This document shows positions 18,478 through 27,676 of a DNA stretch of 64,000 nucleotides, piece by piece (position 1 is the stretch's first letter; each line of letters begins with the position of its first letter). The notes below the pieces were generated by a model that saw only the letters and a list, made by a program, of their open reading frames with translations, ran no database searches and was not told the DNA's origin. Position numbers and translations under genes: made by a program. Source of the DNA: an uncultured Bacilli bacterium (GTDB lineage: Bacteria; Bacillota_I; Bacilli_A; RF39; UBA660); NCBI GenBank assembly GCA_910584165.1, contig CAJTZU010000001.1, forward strand, positions 434,001 to 498,000. The letters are read 5' to 3'.

Positions 18478-19779
18478 TTATTTTAAAATGATAGTTTTAT
18501 CTATCTCTAAATTATGACCATACCTTTTATAATATTCACGAGCAATATATAGAATTATAGTCATTTCTGTTATCTTTCTTTGATATTCTTCAAAAGCAGT
18601 ACCAAATCCAACTGCTTTGTCATTTCTAAGCTCTAAACCACTATCCTTTGGATAAATGGCGTTCACTAAAAAACTTTGATGAATAGATTGCTTTGGATCA
18701 AATACTGCCACTGAACCAGTCCAACCTTGATGAGAAAAGCTTCCAGTCGCTAATTCATTAGGCGTAAATGACTTTTTCAATCCTAAAGGATGTTTAACAT
18801 AAATTCCCATATTTCCTTTGTTACTCTGTGGTGTATCAGGAAAAGTAATTTCTCCTAGTCTCTCTATATCCTTCTTTCTAAAAAAAGAAGAATTTACATA
18901 ATTTACACTAAAAATATTATGAGATAAGATAGTTAAATCCTCACTTGTTGTGAATAACCCAGCAGCTCCAATCGCTCCCCCTAAAGCTCTAGCTTTAGGA
19001 TCATGAACAAAGTCACCTCCGCCATTTCCAGTAATATTAGATACAGGATTAAACTCTGTATTTTCTAAATGAAGAGGGTCTAATAAATACTTATGCATAA
19101 TAGAATCAAACGTCATTTGATATCCTAACCTTTTTGATAAAATATGTTCTAAAGTGTTACTAATTACAATAGAACCAAAATCAGTATATAAGTTCTTACT
19201 CCTATCATTAGATTCTAAATATACTGTTTTTAGAATTTGAAAAGCTTCTCCTACGGACTGAGCGGTTGCAACATTCCCTTGCGTTCTTAATTCACCATGT
19301 AACCTTATCAAATCATTGATAGTAAAATCTTCCAATCCTTGTATATCAGGATTTAAATTACTAACTTTTTCATCCAAAGAAATAATTCCTTGTTCCTCTA
19401 ATTTAAATAGTAATAATAAAGTAAACATTTTAGTAATAGATGCTACATCAAATTTTGTATATTGATTTATAGGAAGTTGATGTTTCCAATCAGACGTCCC
19501 CCCTATAATAATCAATTTATAATTTCCTGAATTATCAAATGTAGGCAAATAAATACAAGTAGATAAACCACTAACGTAAGAATTCTCAGTACTATTTTTT
19601 CCATCTAAAAATTCTTTAGTTTCTTCTTGAATGACACTTATTACCTGATTCATAACAGAGTCAAAAGAACTGGCTTTAGATACAATATCACTCATAGAAG
19701 AAGCAAGTAAATTAGGGGCTTCAAAAGTACTTCCATTTTCTTCCATTCTCTTGATAATTTTATTAATTTCTTCATTCAT
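18478..19779 (-). CDS. Serine hydrolase, class C beta-lactamase / penicillin-binding protein-like
   Basis: A 433-residue protein with the family triad: SxxK at S114-K117 (ASITK), a tyrosine motif YTDFGS near residue 200, and an HxG-type HQGWTGS near residue 310. No signal peptide is evident, so it probably acts in the cytosol, unlike secreted beta-lactamases. Substrates of such proteins range from D-amino acid peptides to esters, and this one is not assignable. It starts 5 bases after the SDR gene and shares its promoter. Confidence 0.75.
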   Translation of the reverse strand: MNEEINKIIKRMEENGSTFEAPNLLASSMSDIVSKASSFDSVMNQVISVIQEETKEFLDGKNSTENSYVSGLSTCIYLPTFDNSGNYKLIIIGGTSDWKHQLPINQYTKFDVASITKMFTLLLLFKLEEQGIISLDEKVSNLNPDIQGLEDFTINDLIRLHGELRTQGNVATAQSVGEAFQILKTVYLESNDRSKNLYTDFGSIVISNTLEHILSKRLGYQMTFDSIMHKYLLDPLHLENTEFNPVSNITGNGGGDFVHDPKARALGGAIGAAGLFTTSEDLTILSHNIFSVNYVNSSFFRKKDIERLGEITFPDTPQSNKGNMGIYVKHPLGLKKSFTPNELATGSFSHQGWTGSVAVFDPKQSIHQSFLVNAIYPKDSGLELRNDKAVGFGTAFEEYQRKITEMTIILYIAREYYKRYGHNLEIDKTIILK

Positions 19780-19783
19780 ATTA

Positions 19784-20536
19784 TTATCTAATCTTTCTAT
19801 GTTGAATTTTATAAGTTATTTTTAATTTCAACTTTCTTGGGGCTAAATGGCTAAAAAAACAAACTAATTTCATCTTGGTTCCTGGAATAATTACTAATTT
19901 TCTTTTAAACATTTTTTTTACTGCATAATGTGCTACAAACTCACTACTTAAGCTTGGAAGTGCAAAAGACACTTTTGCTACTTTATTAAATTCTGTATCT
20001 ACTGGTCCAGGACATAAACATCCAACATAGACACTACTATTTTCCCTTCTAAGTTCTTCATAAATAGCCATTGTTAAAAAATAAACATAACTTTTTGTTC
20101 CATAATAAGTAGACATCAAAGGACCTGGTTGAAAAGAAGCACTAGATGCTACATTTAAAATATAACCTTTATTTCTCTCTCTAAAATCTTTTAAAAAGCA
20201 TTTTGTTAGAGTATGAACTGCTTTTACATTTAAATCTATCATATCTAATTCTTTATCCAAACTAGTTTCAACAAATTCCCCCGCTAGTCCAAATCCCGCA
20301 TTATTAACTAAAATATCAATGGATTCTTCCTTCACTTGCTCATAAAGTTTCATACAATTAAAAGTACTTCCTAAATCCATTGGAATAATTTCTACTTTCG
20401 TCTTTAATTTTCTTTTTAATTCTTCTAATCTTGTCTTCCTTCTTGCTACTAAAATTAAATCATAACCAAGATTACTAAGTTCTACTGCAATATCTGCCCC
20501 TATTCCAGAAGAAGCTCCTGTTATTAATGCCTTCAT
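19784..20536 (-). CDS. Short-chain dehydrogenase/reductase (SDR) family protein
   Basis: A protein of 250 residues with the nucleotide-binding TGASSGIG near the N-terminus, the NNAGFG motif and the catalytic YYGTK (YxxxK) preceded by NVASSAS. It is an NAD(P)-dependent oxidoreductase of unknown substrate. I place the start at the ATG at 20534-20536 (product MKALITGASSGIGAD), because the upstream ATG at 20551 lies only a few bases from the predicted transcription start and has no spaced ribosome-binding site. Confidence 0.8.
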   Translation of the reverse strand: MKALITGASSGIGADIAVELSNLGYDLILVARRKTRLEELKRKLKTKVEIIPMDLGSTFNCMKLYEQVKEESIDILVNNAGFGLAGEFVETSLDKELDMIDLNVKAVHTLTKCFLKDFRERNKGYILNVASSASFQPGPLMSTYYGTKSYVYFLTMAIYEELRRENSSVYVGCLCPGPVDTEFNKVAKVSFALPSLSSEFVAHYAVKKMFKRKLVIIPGTKMKLVCFFSHLAPRKLKLKITYKIQHRKIR

Positions 20537-20560
20537 ACCATCTATCTCCATCCTAACTTC

Positions 20561-20589
20561 ATTATATAGGAATGTTCTTATGAATGCAA
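20561..20589 (-). promoter_or_regulatory. Sigma-A type promoter of the SDR-serine hydrolase unit
   Basis: On the minus strand TTGCAT (20584-20589), a 17-base spacer and a perfect TATAAT (20561-20566), directly behind the sigH terminator. Confidence 0.75.
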
Positions 20590-20590
20590 G

Positions 20591-20620
20591 AAAAAAAGAG
20601 AAAAACTAACTCATCTCTTT
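20591..20620 (-). terminator. Terminator of the sigH operon
   Basis: AAAGAGA and TCTCTTT form a stem followed by a T run on the minus strand; it overlaps the sigH stop codon. Confidence 0.65.
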
Positions 20621-21214
20621 TAACTTTTCTCTTACTTTGGTTTTTATTCTTTGAATAGCATTATCAATTTGTTTTTTATCCCTATCTAACATATCTGCAA
20701 TTTCACGATAGGTAAAAGAAGAGACCATTAAATCAAATACTTGAAGTTCAAATTCTGTCAAAGTAGAGCGAATTTGTGTAAGCAAATATTCTGTTGTCTC
20801 AGCATCTAATATCATTTCTTCTGGATTAAAACTATTATCCTTTAAAAATTTATCCGAGGTAGCATTATCTTCTTCTAAATCTAAAGATACAGATTCATTT
20901 AATAATTTATGTTTTAATCTTTTAGCAGAAATAATAGCACTTATTACTCTTCTTTCAATACATGTTTTGGCATAAGTATAAAAAGAAATATCTTTTTGCT
21001 CATTAAAATATTCTAAAGCATGATTTAATCCAATTAATCCTTCTTGCATTAAATCATTTTTTTCTAAACCAATATAAGAACAAGATTTCATCATACGAAT
21101 AACAATAGAAGCAACTAAAGGTTCATATTTTTTTAATAAAATATTCGTTGCTTCCTCATCATTCTCATAGGCGTATGAAATTAGTTCGTAATCATTTAAA
21201 TCTTGGTATTTCAT
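20606..21214 (-). CDS. sigH: RNA polymerase sigma factor, SigH-like
   Basis: A 202-residue sigma-70 family protein with region 2 (LVASIVIRM, KNDLMQEGLIGLNHALEYF, FYTYAKTCIERRVISAI) and region 4 (LTEFELQVFDLMVSSFTYREIADML). Length and the neighbours mrnC, rlmB, secE and nusG match the sigma-H locus of Bacilli. In Bacillus sigma-H runs early sporulation and competence genes; in non-sporulating relatives it is usually a competence regulator. It begins 2 bases after rlmB ends, with a GGGGG ribosome-binding site. Confidence 0.85.
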   Translation of the reverse strand: MKYQDLNDYELISYAYENDEEATNILLKKYEPLVASIVIRMMKSCSYIGLEKNDLMQEGLIGLNHALEYFNEQKDISFYTYAKTCIERRVISAIISAKRLKHKLLNESVSLDLEEDNATSDKFLKDNSFNPEEMILDAETTEYLLTQIRSTLTEFELQVFDLMVSSFTYREIADMLDRDKKQIDNAIQRIKTKVREKLKEMS

Positions 21215-21215
21215 A

Positions 21216-21914
21216 TTACCCCCTTCTAGATTTTACTGCTTCAAAAACAATAATAGCGGTTGCTACTGAGGCATTTAAACTATTTACTGTTCCATTCATT
21301 GGAATAGTAGCAATAAAATCACAATTTTCTTGCACTAAACGACTCATACCTTTTCCTTCATTACCACATATAATTGCTGTTTTACCACGATAATCTAAAC
21401 TGGTATAATCACTGCCCTCCATATCTGTTCCAAAAATCCAAAAACCTACTTTTTTTAATTCTTTTATTGTATTTACTAAGTTTGTAACTCTCACAATTTT
21501 TACTCTATCAGCTGTTCCTACACTTGTTTTTACAACCGTTCCATTTACTTCTACACTTCTATCATTTGGAATAATAATTCCATCTACTCCAGCTGCTTCA
21601 CAAGTTCTAATAATTGCTCCAAAATTATGTGGATCTTCAATATGATCCAAAATAATAAGTAAAGGATTTTCTTTTTTCAAAATAGAATCTAAGCTAGAAT
21701 ATTGATAATCTTCTATTTCTAAAATAATTCCTTGATGTAATCCATTTACTTTTCTATCTAAATCCTTTTTCATTACATAATCTATTTTAATTTTCTTTTG
21801 TTTTAATAGACTAAGAATTTCATTTTCTTTAAAGTCTTTATCTAAAAAACATTTTTTTATTTTCTTTTTACCTGTTAATGCATCATAAGCAACATTTTTT
21901 CCATAAATATACAT
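21216..21914 (-). CDS. rlmB: 23S rRNA (guanosine-2'-O-)-methyltransferase RlmB / TrmH-family SPOUT enzyme
   Basis: A 232-residue SpoU-type methyltransferase. It has an N-terminal substrate-binding domain and the three SPOUT motifs: LDHIEDPHNFGAIIRT, AIICGNEGKGMS and IPMNGTVNSLNASVATAII. The family methylates a guanosine ribose in 23S rRNA. Its position between mrnC and sigH is conserved in Bacilli. It overlaps the rhodanese stop codon by about one base. Confidence 0.9.
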   Translation of the reverse strand: MYIYGKNVAYDALTGKKKIKKCFLDKDFKENEILSLLKQKKIKIDYVMKKDLDRKVNGLHQGIILEIEDYQYSSLDSILKKENPLLIILDHIEDPHNFGAIIRTCEAAGVDGIIIPNDRSVEVNGTVVKTSVGTADRVKIVRVTNLVNTIKELKKVGFWIFGTDMEGSDYTSLDYRGKTAIICGNEGKGMSRLVQENCDFIATIPMNGTVNSLNASVATAIIVFEAVKSRRG

Positions 21915-22291
21915 TAATTACTCTCCATTTCATAGGTCCATTCAATGATACCGCCTAAATCATAAACCTCTAAATATCCATTTTCTATTAATTTTTTGGC
22001 GGCCATTAAACTCCTATTTCCTGATTGACAATAAACTACGATTTTAGCACTTTTATCTAATGTAGTAGCAGATTCTAATTCATCTAATGGAATATTCACT
22101 GCCCCCTTAATATGAGCGCTATCATATTCTGCTTTTGTACGGACATCTAATAAAATAAAATCATCACTATTTGTAATCATTTCATTTACTTCGGAAGCTG
22201 TAATTTCTGGTGGGACTATCGAATTCTCTGATTTTTTTTCTCCACAGCCTACTACCAATAATAAGATAAATACTAGGATAATTTTTTTCAT
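21914..22291 (-). CDS. Rhodanese-like lipoprotein
   Basis: A 125-residue protein with a signal sequence ending in a lipobox (VVGC, lipidated Cys16) and a single rhodanese domain whose active-site loop is YCQSGNRS with C88. It should be anchored on the outer face of the membrane, and may handle sulfur or selenium carriers; the substrate is unknown. It lies between mrnC and rlmB, where Bacillus has no such gene, so this is a lineage-specific insertion in the operon. Confidence 0.85.
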   Translation of the reverse strand: MKKIILVFILLLVVGCGEKKSENSIVPPEITASEVNEMITNSDDFILLDVRTKAEYDSAHIKGAVNIPLDELESATTLDKSAKIVVYCQSGNRSLMAAKKLIENGYLEVYDLGGIIEWTYEMESN

Positions 22292-22292
22292 A

Positions 22293-22667
22293 TTAACCTC
22301 CTATAATAAAATTCATTATCTCTTCCACTCTTTTTTCATTTCCACTTAATGATAAATAACCAATTAAGGCTTCCAATCCTGTCGCATCATGATAAGTGGC
22401 AACATTCGTATTCTTTGGGCTTGAATGACTTTTATGATTTCTAGCACGATGCACTAATTCTAATTCTTCATCTGTTAAGAATTGGCTATTCAACATTTCT
22501 CGCAAATATTTTGCTTGTCCTTTCGCACTTACATAATTAACCGCTTCTTTTTGCAAATCATTTACCTTTTCTAGTCCTTTTAAAAAAAGGAATTTTCGAA
22601 TATAGATTTCATATACACAATCTCCAACATAAGCAAGCGCTAAAACATTTCGATATTTGTAATCCAT
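22293..22667 (-). CDS. mrnC: Mini-ribonuclease III
   Basis: A 124-residue RNase III catalytic domain without a double-stranded RNA-binding domain. LALAYVGDCVYEIYIRKFL holds the acidic signature, and ATGLEALIGYL the second motif. Mini-III trims 23S rRNA ends in Bacillus. Length and position upstream of rlmB are canonical. Confidence 0.92.
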   Translation of the reverse strand: MDYKYRNVLALAYVGDCVYEIYIRKFLFLKGLEKVNDLQKEAVNYVSAKGQAKYLREMLNSQFLTDEELELVHRARNHKSHSSPKNTNVATYHDATGLEALIGYLSLSGNEKRVEEIMNFIIGG

Positions 22668-22738
22668 ACTTCACCAACTTCTTTTCAATTATAACATTTA
22701 GAGAAAAAAAAGAAAACAAATTTCTTGCTTTCTCTCAA

Positions 22739-23659
22739 CTATTTTATTCTATCAAAAGTAATTTCAGGAATAAGTCCTGTTTTTATATCATTCATAATGA
22801 CTGTATAAACTTTATCATAATCAACACAGCCACCCTTTACAATGCACCCACGCTTATTACCAATAGATATTAAGACATCTTCAAAAGTATCTTCTGTTAC
22901 ATTAGAAATGCCATATCTTTTTTCCAGTTTCTCTGGATAATATTTTCCAAGAACTGTAAGAATATAAAAAACTACATCATCAATTGGTAATATCTCCTCT
23001 TTGATAGAAGTTAAAGACGCTAAATTATAAGCTACTTCCTGTTCTTCTAATTTTGGCCATAAAATACCTGGACTATCCAATAATTCTAAAGAGTCACTAA
23101 TGCGTATCCAATTTAATTGTTTTGTAACTCCTGGTCTATTTCCTACATTTGCTACTTTTTTATTTACTAAACGGTTAATTAAAGTACTCTTCCCTACATT
23201 AGGAGCCCCCACTACTAATACACGTATTTTTCTTTTTGTCATTCCCTTTTGAATACGTTTTTCTTGAGTTTCTTTCATAAATTCTTCTGTTAATTTAATA
23301 AGTCCATTTAAATTCGTCTCTTTTTCTAAATTGGTAGTATATACTTGATATCCTTTTTCTTCATAATAAGTTATCCATTTTTTAGTCTCTTCTTTATCAC
23401 ATAAATCCATCTTTGTCATAATCATAATTCTTGGCTTATTTTTTATATAATTATCAATATCTCTTACTTTTGATGAATAAGGCATTCTAGCATCTACTAC
23501 TTCATATACTACATCAATTAAATTAATATTTTCTGTTATCAATCTTTTCGTTTTTGCCATGTGGCCTGGATACCAATTGAGTTGAATTTTTTCAACCCCA
23601 TTATTTTTTGAACTATTTTTCTTTTCTTGTCTCATCTTTCTTTTTTGATACATATCCAT
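22739..23659 (-). CDS. rbgA: Ribosome biogenesis GTPase RbgA (YlqF)
   Basis: A 306-residue circularly permuted GTPase: the G4 motif (TKMD) comes before G1 (GAPNVGKST), followed by NRPGVT (G2) and DSPG (G3). The HWYPGHM-like opening (LNWYPGHMAKTKR) is diagnostic. RbgA is needed for late assembly of the 50S subunit. The mobile element begins directly upstream of its ribosome-binding site, so its native promoter may have been displaced. Confidence 0.93.
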   Translation of the reverse strand: MDMYQKRKMRQEKKNSSKNNGVEKIQLNWYPGHMAKTKRLITENINLIDVVYEVVDARMPYSSKVRDIDNYIKNKPRIMIMTKMDLCDKEETKKWITYYEEKGYQVYTTNLEKETNLNGLIKLTEEFMKETQEKRIQKGMTKRKIRVLVVGAPNVGKSTLINRLVNKKVANVGNRPGVTKQLNWIRISDSLELLDSPGILWPKLEEQEVAYNLASLTSIKEEILPIDDVVFYILTVLGKYYPEKLEKRYGISNVTEDTFEDVLISIGNKRGCIVKGGCVDYDKVYTVIMNDIKTGLIPEITFDRIK

Positions 23660-23712
23660 AAAAATTCACTTCCTTCTTCTTATTTATAAGCAAATAAATA
23701 TAGAATATTATA

Positions 23713-25293
23713 TCACAGATTATGTCTTTTTAGATAGTCCAATGCCTCATTATATTGATTTTTAAACTTTAAATCTATTTCGATTTCTTTATTATTGCCT
23801 ATTCTTATTTCATCTATAAAATTTATTACTAACCTTCTATCTACTTTTTCAAATTTTTCTTTTACTTTAAATTGCTCTAACCAAAGTAAATTATTTTCAC
23901 TATCCTTAGTATTTAATTTATCTTTTTCTAAATTTAATTTATTGAGCTCATACAAATATTTTTCTTTAAAATCTTCATAATCATCCTTAGTAATAAATTC
24001 ATTTTTATAGTCAATTAATAAATTATTTATTTTTTTCTTATAATTACTTATTTCAATATTTAATTCTTCTTTCCTTATACTATTTATTTCATTATTATAT
24101 TCAATTTCCGAATAATCAACAAATTCACATATTTTATTTTTTAAATCTAAAAGTAATTCTATATATTTATTTACAATCTCAAGAACCGTTTCATCGATTT
24201 CATATTCATTTATAAAATGTTTATTACACTGTTTTGATTTAGAATATGTTCCACAGTAATAATAATATCTTTTTATACCTTTTTTTACTCTGCAAAACCT
24301 ATACAGGCTCGAGCCACATTCAGAGCATTTTAAATAACCATTATATTTTCTTAATTTTCCATCTTTATTAACTTTTGCATTTCTATTATAAATAATATTT
24401 TGTACTTGTTCATATATTTCAGGTCTTATTAAAGGTTTATGTGCATTGTCAAAGAAAATTCTTTCTTCCTCTGGTACAACAACAATGTTATGAATCTTAT
24501 GGCTAATCCTAGTTTTTTTATTTTGTTCTAATGTACCTTTATAAACTTTATTTTGTAAGATTCTATCCAATTTATGTGTTGTCCACTGGTCATTTTCACT
24601 TACTACTTTTTTATTATACTTATTATTCAAATATTTACTTGGTGTAGGAATATGCTTTCTATTCAAGCTTTCGACAATCTCTGTCTTGCTCTTACCTTCT
24701 AATACTTGATTAAATATATATTTAATATTATCAGCAACTTCTTTGTCAATAATCAATTTGTGATAGTTATTAGGATCTTTTAAATATCCATATGGTGCAA
24801 TATTACCTACAAAGTTTCCAGATTTTTTACTTGCTATTAAAGAAGACCTCATTTTCTTTGATGCATCTTTTGCATAGTTTTCATTCATTAAGTTTCTAAT
24901 TGGTATATCAATATTATTCATACATTCTGGATTTAAATACGAATCTATATTATCATTAATTGCTATTAATCTTAAATTATATCTAGGTAATACCTCATCA
25001 ATAAAATCACCAACTTCGATATAATTTCTTCCAATTCTTGATAAATCTTTTACTATTACACCATTTATTTTACCTCGTGTAATATCTTCCATCATTTTTT
25101 GAAATCCAGGTCTATAAAAATCAGTTCCAGTAAATCCATCATCAGAATATTCTTTATATATAGTAATATCTTTTTTATCATTTAAATAATCTTCTATTAT
25201 TTTTCTTTGATTTATAATTGTATTAGATTCTTCTACTTCTCCATCATCAAATGATCGCCTTTGATACGCTCCAATCTTCCATTTTTTCATCAT
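23713..25293 (-). CDS. Large serine recombinase (integrase), downstream member of a pair
   Basis: A 526-residue recombinase with an N-terminal resolvase domain (catalytic S14 in YQRRSFDDG, DLSRIGRN, YSDDGFTGTDF), a recombinase domain (about residues 170-290), a zinc ribbon (CSECG...CG...C near residues 335-370) and a C-terminal coiled coil (about 395-470). It should cut and rejoin DNA through a phosphoserine link at short attachment sites. It is the last ICE gene before the chromosome. Its 5' end overlaps the upstream recombinase by 47 bases, and the two proteins are clearly paralogous. Confidence 0.93.
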   Translation of the reverse strand: MMKKWKIGAYQRRSFDDGEVEESNTIINQRKIIEDYLNDKKDITIYKEYSDDGFTGTDFYRPGFQKMMEDITRGKINGVIVKDLSRIGRNYIEVGDFIDEVLPRYNLRLIAINDNIDSYLNPECMNNIDIPIRNLMNENYAKDASKKMRSSLIASKKSGNFVGNIAPYGYLKDPNNYHKLIIDKEVADNIKYIFNQVLEGKSKTEIVESLNRKHIPTPSKYLNNKYNKKVVSENDQWTTHKLDRILQNKVYKGTLEQNKKTRISHKIHNIVVVPEEERIFFDNAHKPLIRPEIYEQVQNIIYNRNAKVNKDGKLRKYNGYLKCSECGSSLYRFCRVKKGIKRYYYYCGTYSKSKQCNKHFINEYEIDETVLEIVNKYIELLLDLKNKICEFVDYSEIEYNNEINSIRKEELNIEISNYKKKINNLLIDYKNEFITKDDYEDFKEKYLYELNKLNLEKDKLNTKDSENNLLWLEQFKVKEKFEKVDRRLVINFIDEIRIGNNKEIEIDLKFKNQYNEALDYLKRHNL

Positions 25294-26959
25294 TAATTAC
25301 TCCTTTTTCCTCAAGATATTTAATTAGATTCATAAATTCATCTTTGTACTTAAATGTAACTTCAACTTGTCCATTTTCATAAACAAATATATTTTCCACT
25401 AGTTCATGCAGTACTTCCTTAGTTATTTTCTTTATTCTTCTATTTCTTTTAAAATGACCTATCCAATAATCATTTTTTCTTATTTGTTTGATTTTTTCTC
25501 TATAACTAATGTCATAACTTTCTATCTCACCTTTTATACTTTTAATTTGATTATCAATATCACTATATAGCTTATTAAATTCAGTCTCAGGTATTTTATT
25601 ATTTTTCCAATTTTCATAATATCTCATTTTATCGTTTTTCAAATTATTAACTTTAATTTCAAACAATCTAATGTTATTGTTATATTCATTTTCTAAATCA
25701 ATTACATTATTATTAAAATAAAGTTTCATTAGACTTCTTTCTAACTTGATTATAAATTTCACTTGCAATTGAATTGTCTCCAAAACAATATTTTCAAGTT
25801 CTTCTGATTTTATTTTGTGTGTAGAACATTTACTAGCTACTTGCAAATGGGTCATACAAACATAATTTGAAATATTTCTATTTCCTCTAAAATCTTCTTG
25901 TCTTGTCATAGCTCTACCACAATCGCCACATTTTAATATTCCTCTAAACTTAGAATAATTTTCAAGTTTCGGTGCTGACTTCCTTTTCTCATTACTTTTT
26001 ATAATCTTTTGAACTTTATTAAAATCTTCTTTACTAATAATAGGTTCATGAGTATTTTCACATCTTATATAATTTTCTTCAGCAACATTTACTGTTAATT
26101 TACTTCCAAACGTTATTCTTTTTGTTTTTAGTTGCACTAAATTACCTATATATGATTCATTGCTTAACATTCTTCCAATAGTAGAAGTACTCCATAAATA
26201 TTTAATTTCTTCTTCATTTGGTTTCAAAGATAAATTCCATTTTTTTCTTCTTTGTATTTCTTTCCTACAAAGAATTCCATTATTATTTAAATATTTACAT
26301 ATTTTTATTCTTCCATCACCATTTAAAGCCATTTCAAATATTTTCCTAACTATTTCAACTTCAGTCTCATCAATAATTAAATGATGTTTTATATTAGAAT
26401 CTAATTTATATCCATAAGGTGTTGTTCCAGCAACAAACTCACCTCTTTTAGCCATCGATTGATATGCTGATGATACCTTTTTAGAAATATCTCTTGAGTA
26501 ACTCTCATTCATTAGATTTTTTACTGGAACAATAATATTATTAATAGACTCTGGATTTAAATATGAATCCACATTATCATTTATAGCTATTACCCTTAAA
26601 TCATATAATGGAAATACTTCTTCTAAATATCTACCTACTTCTCTATGGTTCCTACCAAGCCTTGATAAATCTTTTACTATAAGAGTATTAATTTTGCCTA
26701 TCATAATATCATTAAGTAATCTTTTAAATTCTGGTCTTTCAAAATTAGTACCTGTATATCCATCATCAGAATAATAATCTATTATCTTCATATCAGAGTA
26801 ATTAGATACAAAGTACTCGATCATTTTCTTTTGATTAGTTATCGTGTATGATTCTTCAGTTTCTCCATCATCAAATGATCTTCTTCCATATACTCCAACC
26901 TTCCATGCCTTAGATTTAGATGATATTTCTTCTCCTTTTTTACGACCTCTTCCTGCCAT
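25247..26959 (-). CDS. Large serine recombinase (integrase), upstream member of a pair
   Basis: A 570-residue serine recombinase with catalytic S28 in YGRRSFDDG, the motifs YSDDGYTGTNF and DLSRLGRN, a zinc ribbon (CGDCG...C...C near residues 355-395) and a coiled coil. It shares long identical stretches with its downstream neighbour, for example DSYLNPE and NLMNE. A basic N-terminal extension (MAGRGRKKGEEISSKSK) is absent from the other copy. Its 3' end covers the codons for the first 15 residues of the next gene, so expression is probably coupled. Confidence 0.93.
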   Translation of the reverse strand: MAGRGRKKGEEISSKSKAWKVGVYGRRSFDDGETEESYTITNQKKMIEYFVSNYSDMKIIDYYSDDGYTGTNFERPEFKRLLNDIMIGKINTLIVKDLSRLGRNHREVGRYLEEVFPLYDLRVIAINDNVDSYLNPESINNIIVPVKNLMNESYSRDISKKVSSAYQSMAKRGEFVAGTTPYGYKLDSNIKHHLIIDETEVEIVRKIFEMALNGDGRIKICKYLNNNGILCRKEIQRRKKWNLSLKPNEEEIKYLWSTSTIGRMLSNESYIGNLVQLKTKRITFGSKLTVNVAEENYIRCENTHEPIISKEDFNKVQKIIKSNEKRKSAPKLENYSKFRGILKCGDCGRAMTRQEDFRGNRNISNYVCMTHLQVASKCSTHKIKSEELENIVLETIQLQVKFIIKLERSLMKLYFNNNVIDLENEYNNNIRLFEIKVNNLKNDKMRYYENWKNNKIPETEFNKLYSDIDNQIKSIKGEIESYDISYREKIKQIRKNDYWIGHFKRNRRIKKITKEVLHELVENIFVYENGQVEVTFKYKDEFMNLIKYLEEKGVINDEKMEDWSVSKAII

Positions 26960-27039
26960 TGATATCCTCCTTTCAAGAACATAGTAGATTATTTAAAATA
27001 ATTAGTCGAAGCTACAAAATTTTAAATTGCACATTTGAC

Positions 27040-27315
27040 TTATTTATATAAACTTTTTAAAACAGAAGTTAGACAATCCTCAGCTGTTTTATCGCTATCA
27101 GAAAAATTAACTTTTACTACTCTTCCTTTTATTTTGAAAACATAAGGATTTTCTACAACATTTAAAAAATCAAGTAATCTTTCGTCACTTGATTTTCTTC
27201 GATCTATTTTTATATCTTTAATATCTATTACATCAGCAGAATTTATTTCATCAATTGGAATATCTTTATAGTATTTAACCTTTCTTTTAAGTTCTTTTAA
27301 ATCATAATTTTTCAT
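27040..27315 (-). CDS. Small ICE protein, DUF6870-like
   Basis: A 91-residue protein with a central ERLLDFLNVVENPYVFKIKG and a VVKVNFSDSDKTAEDCL end. I recall this pattern (a NPY.. core followed by VKV.F...) from the DUF6870 family found in Tn1549-type elements; function unknown. It overlaps mazF by a few bases and follows it in the same operon, so it is one of two candidate partners of the toxin. Confidence 0.6.
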   Translation of the reverse strand: MKNYDLKELKRKVKYYKDIPIDEINSADVIDIKDIKIDRRKSSDERLLDFLNVVENPYVFKIKGRVVKVNFSDSDKTAEDCLTSVLKSLYK

Positions 27316-27676
27316 AAATAAAGCTCTCCTTTGAAATATTAAATGACTTGATAATACTAATATCTAATTTTTTAATTTCTTCTTTTGTTAATGAATCTAC
27401 ATAAGATATTAATCTTGATTTATCTAACACCCTAATTTGTTCTAGTAGTACTATCGAATCACTTTTTATATATTTTGAAGATTTAATAAATACGTGAGTT
27501 GGTAAATATGCCTTAGACTTGACTTTTGTTGTTATAGGTGCAACTAGTACTGTTGGACTATATTTATTTCCAATATCATTTTGAATAATTACAACTGGTC
27601 TAGTTCCATTTTGTTCACTTCCAACAATAGGATCTAAAGAAGCATAATAAATGTCTCCTTTACTTATCGTATTCAT
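27302..27676 (-). CDS. mazF: MazF/PemK-family endoribonuclease toxin
   Basis: A 124-residue protein with the family hallmarks GDIYYASLDPIVGSEQNGTR, PVVIIQND, VLVAPIT and the VLLEQIRVLDKSRL strand. MazF proteins cleave single-stranded RNA at short motifs and are neutralised by a small antitoxin. The chosen ATG (27674-27676) is preceded by GAGATTAAAG; an upstream TTG is less likely. No standard MazE is present: the gene before (70 residues) and after (91 residues) are both unlike known antitoxins but overlap mazF. Confidence 0.88.
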   Translation of the reverse strand: MNTISKGDIYYASLDPIVGSEQNGTRPVVIIQNDIGNKYSPTVLVAPITTKVKSKAYLPTHVFIKSSKYIKSDSIVLLEQIRVLDKSRLISYVDSLTKEEIKKLDISIIKSFNISKESFIYEKL

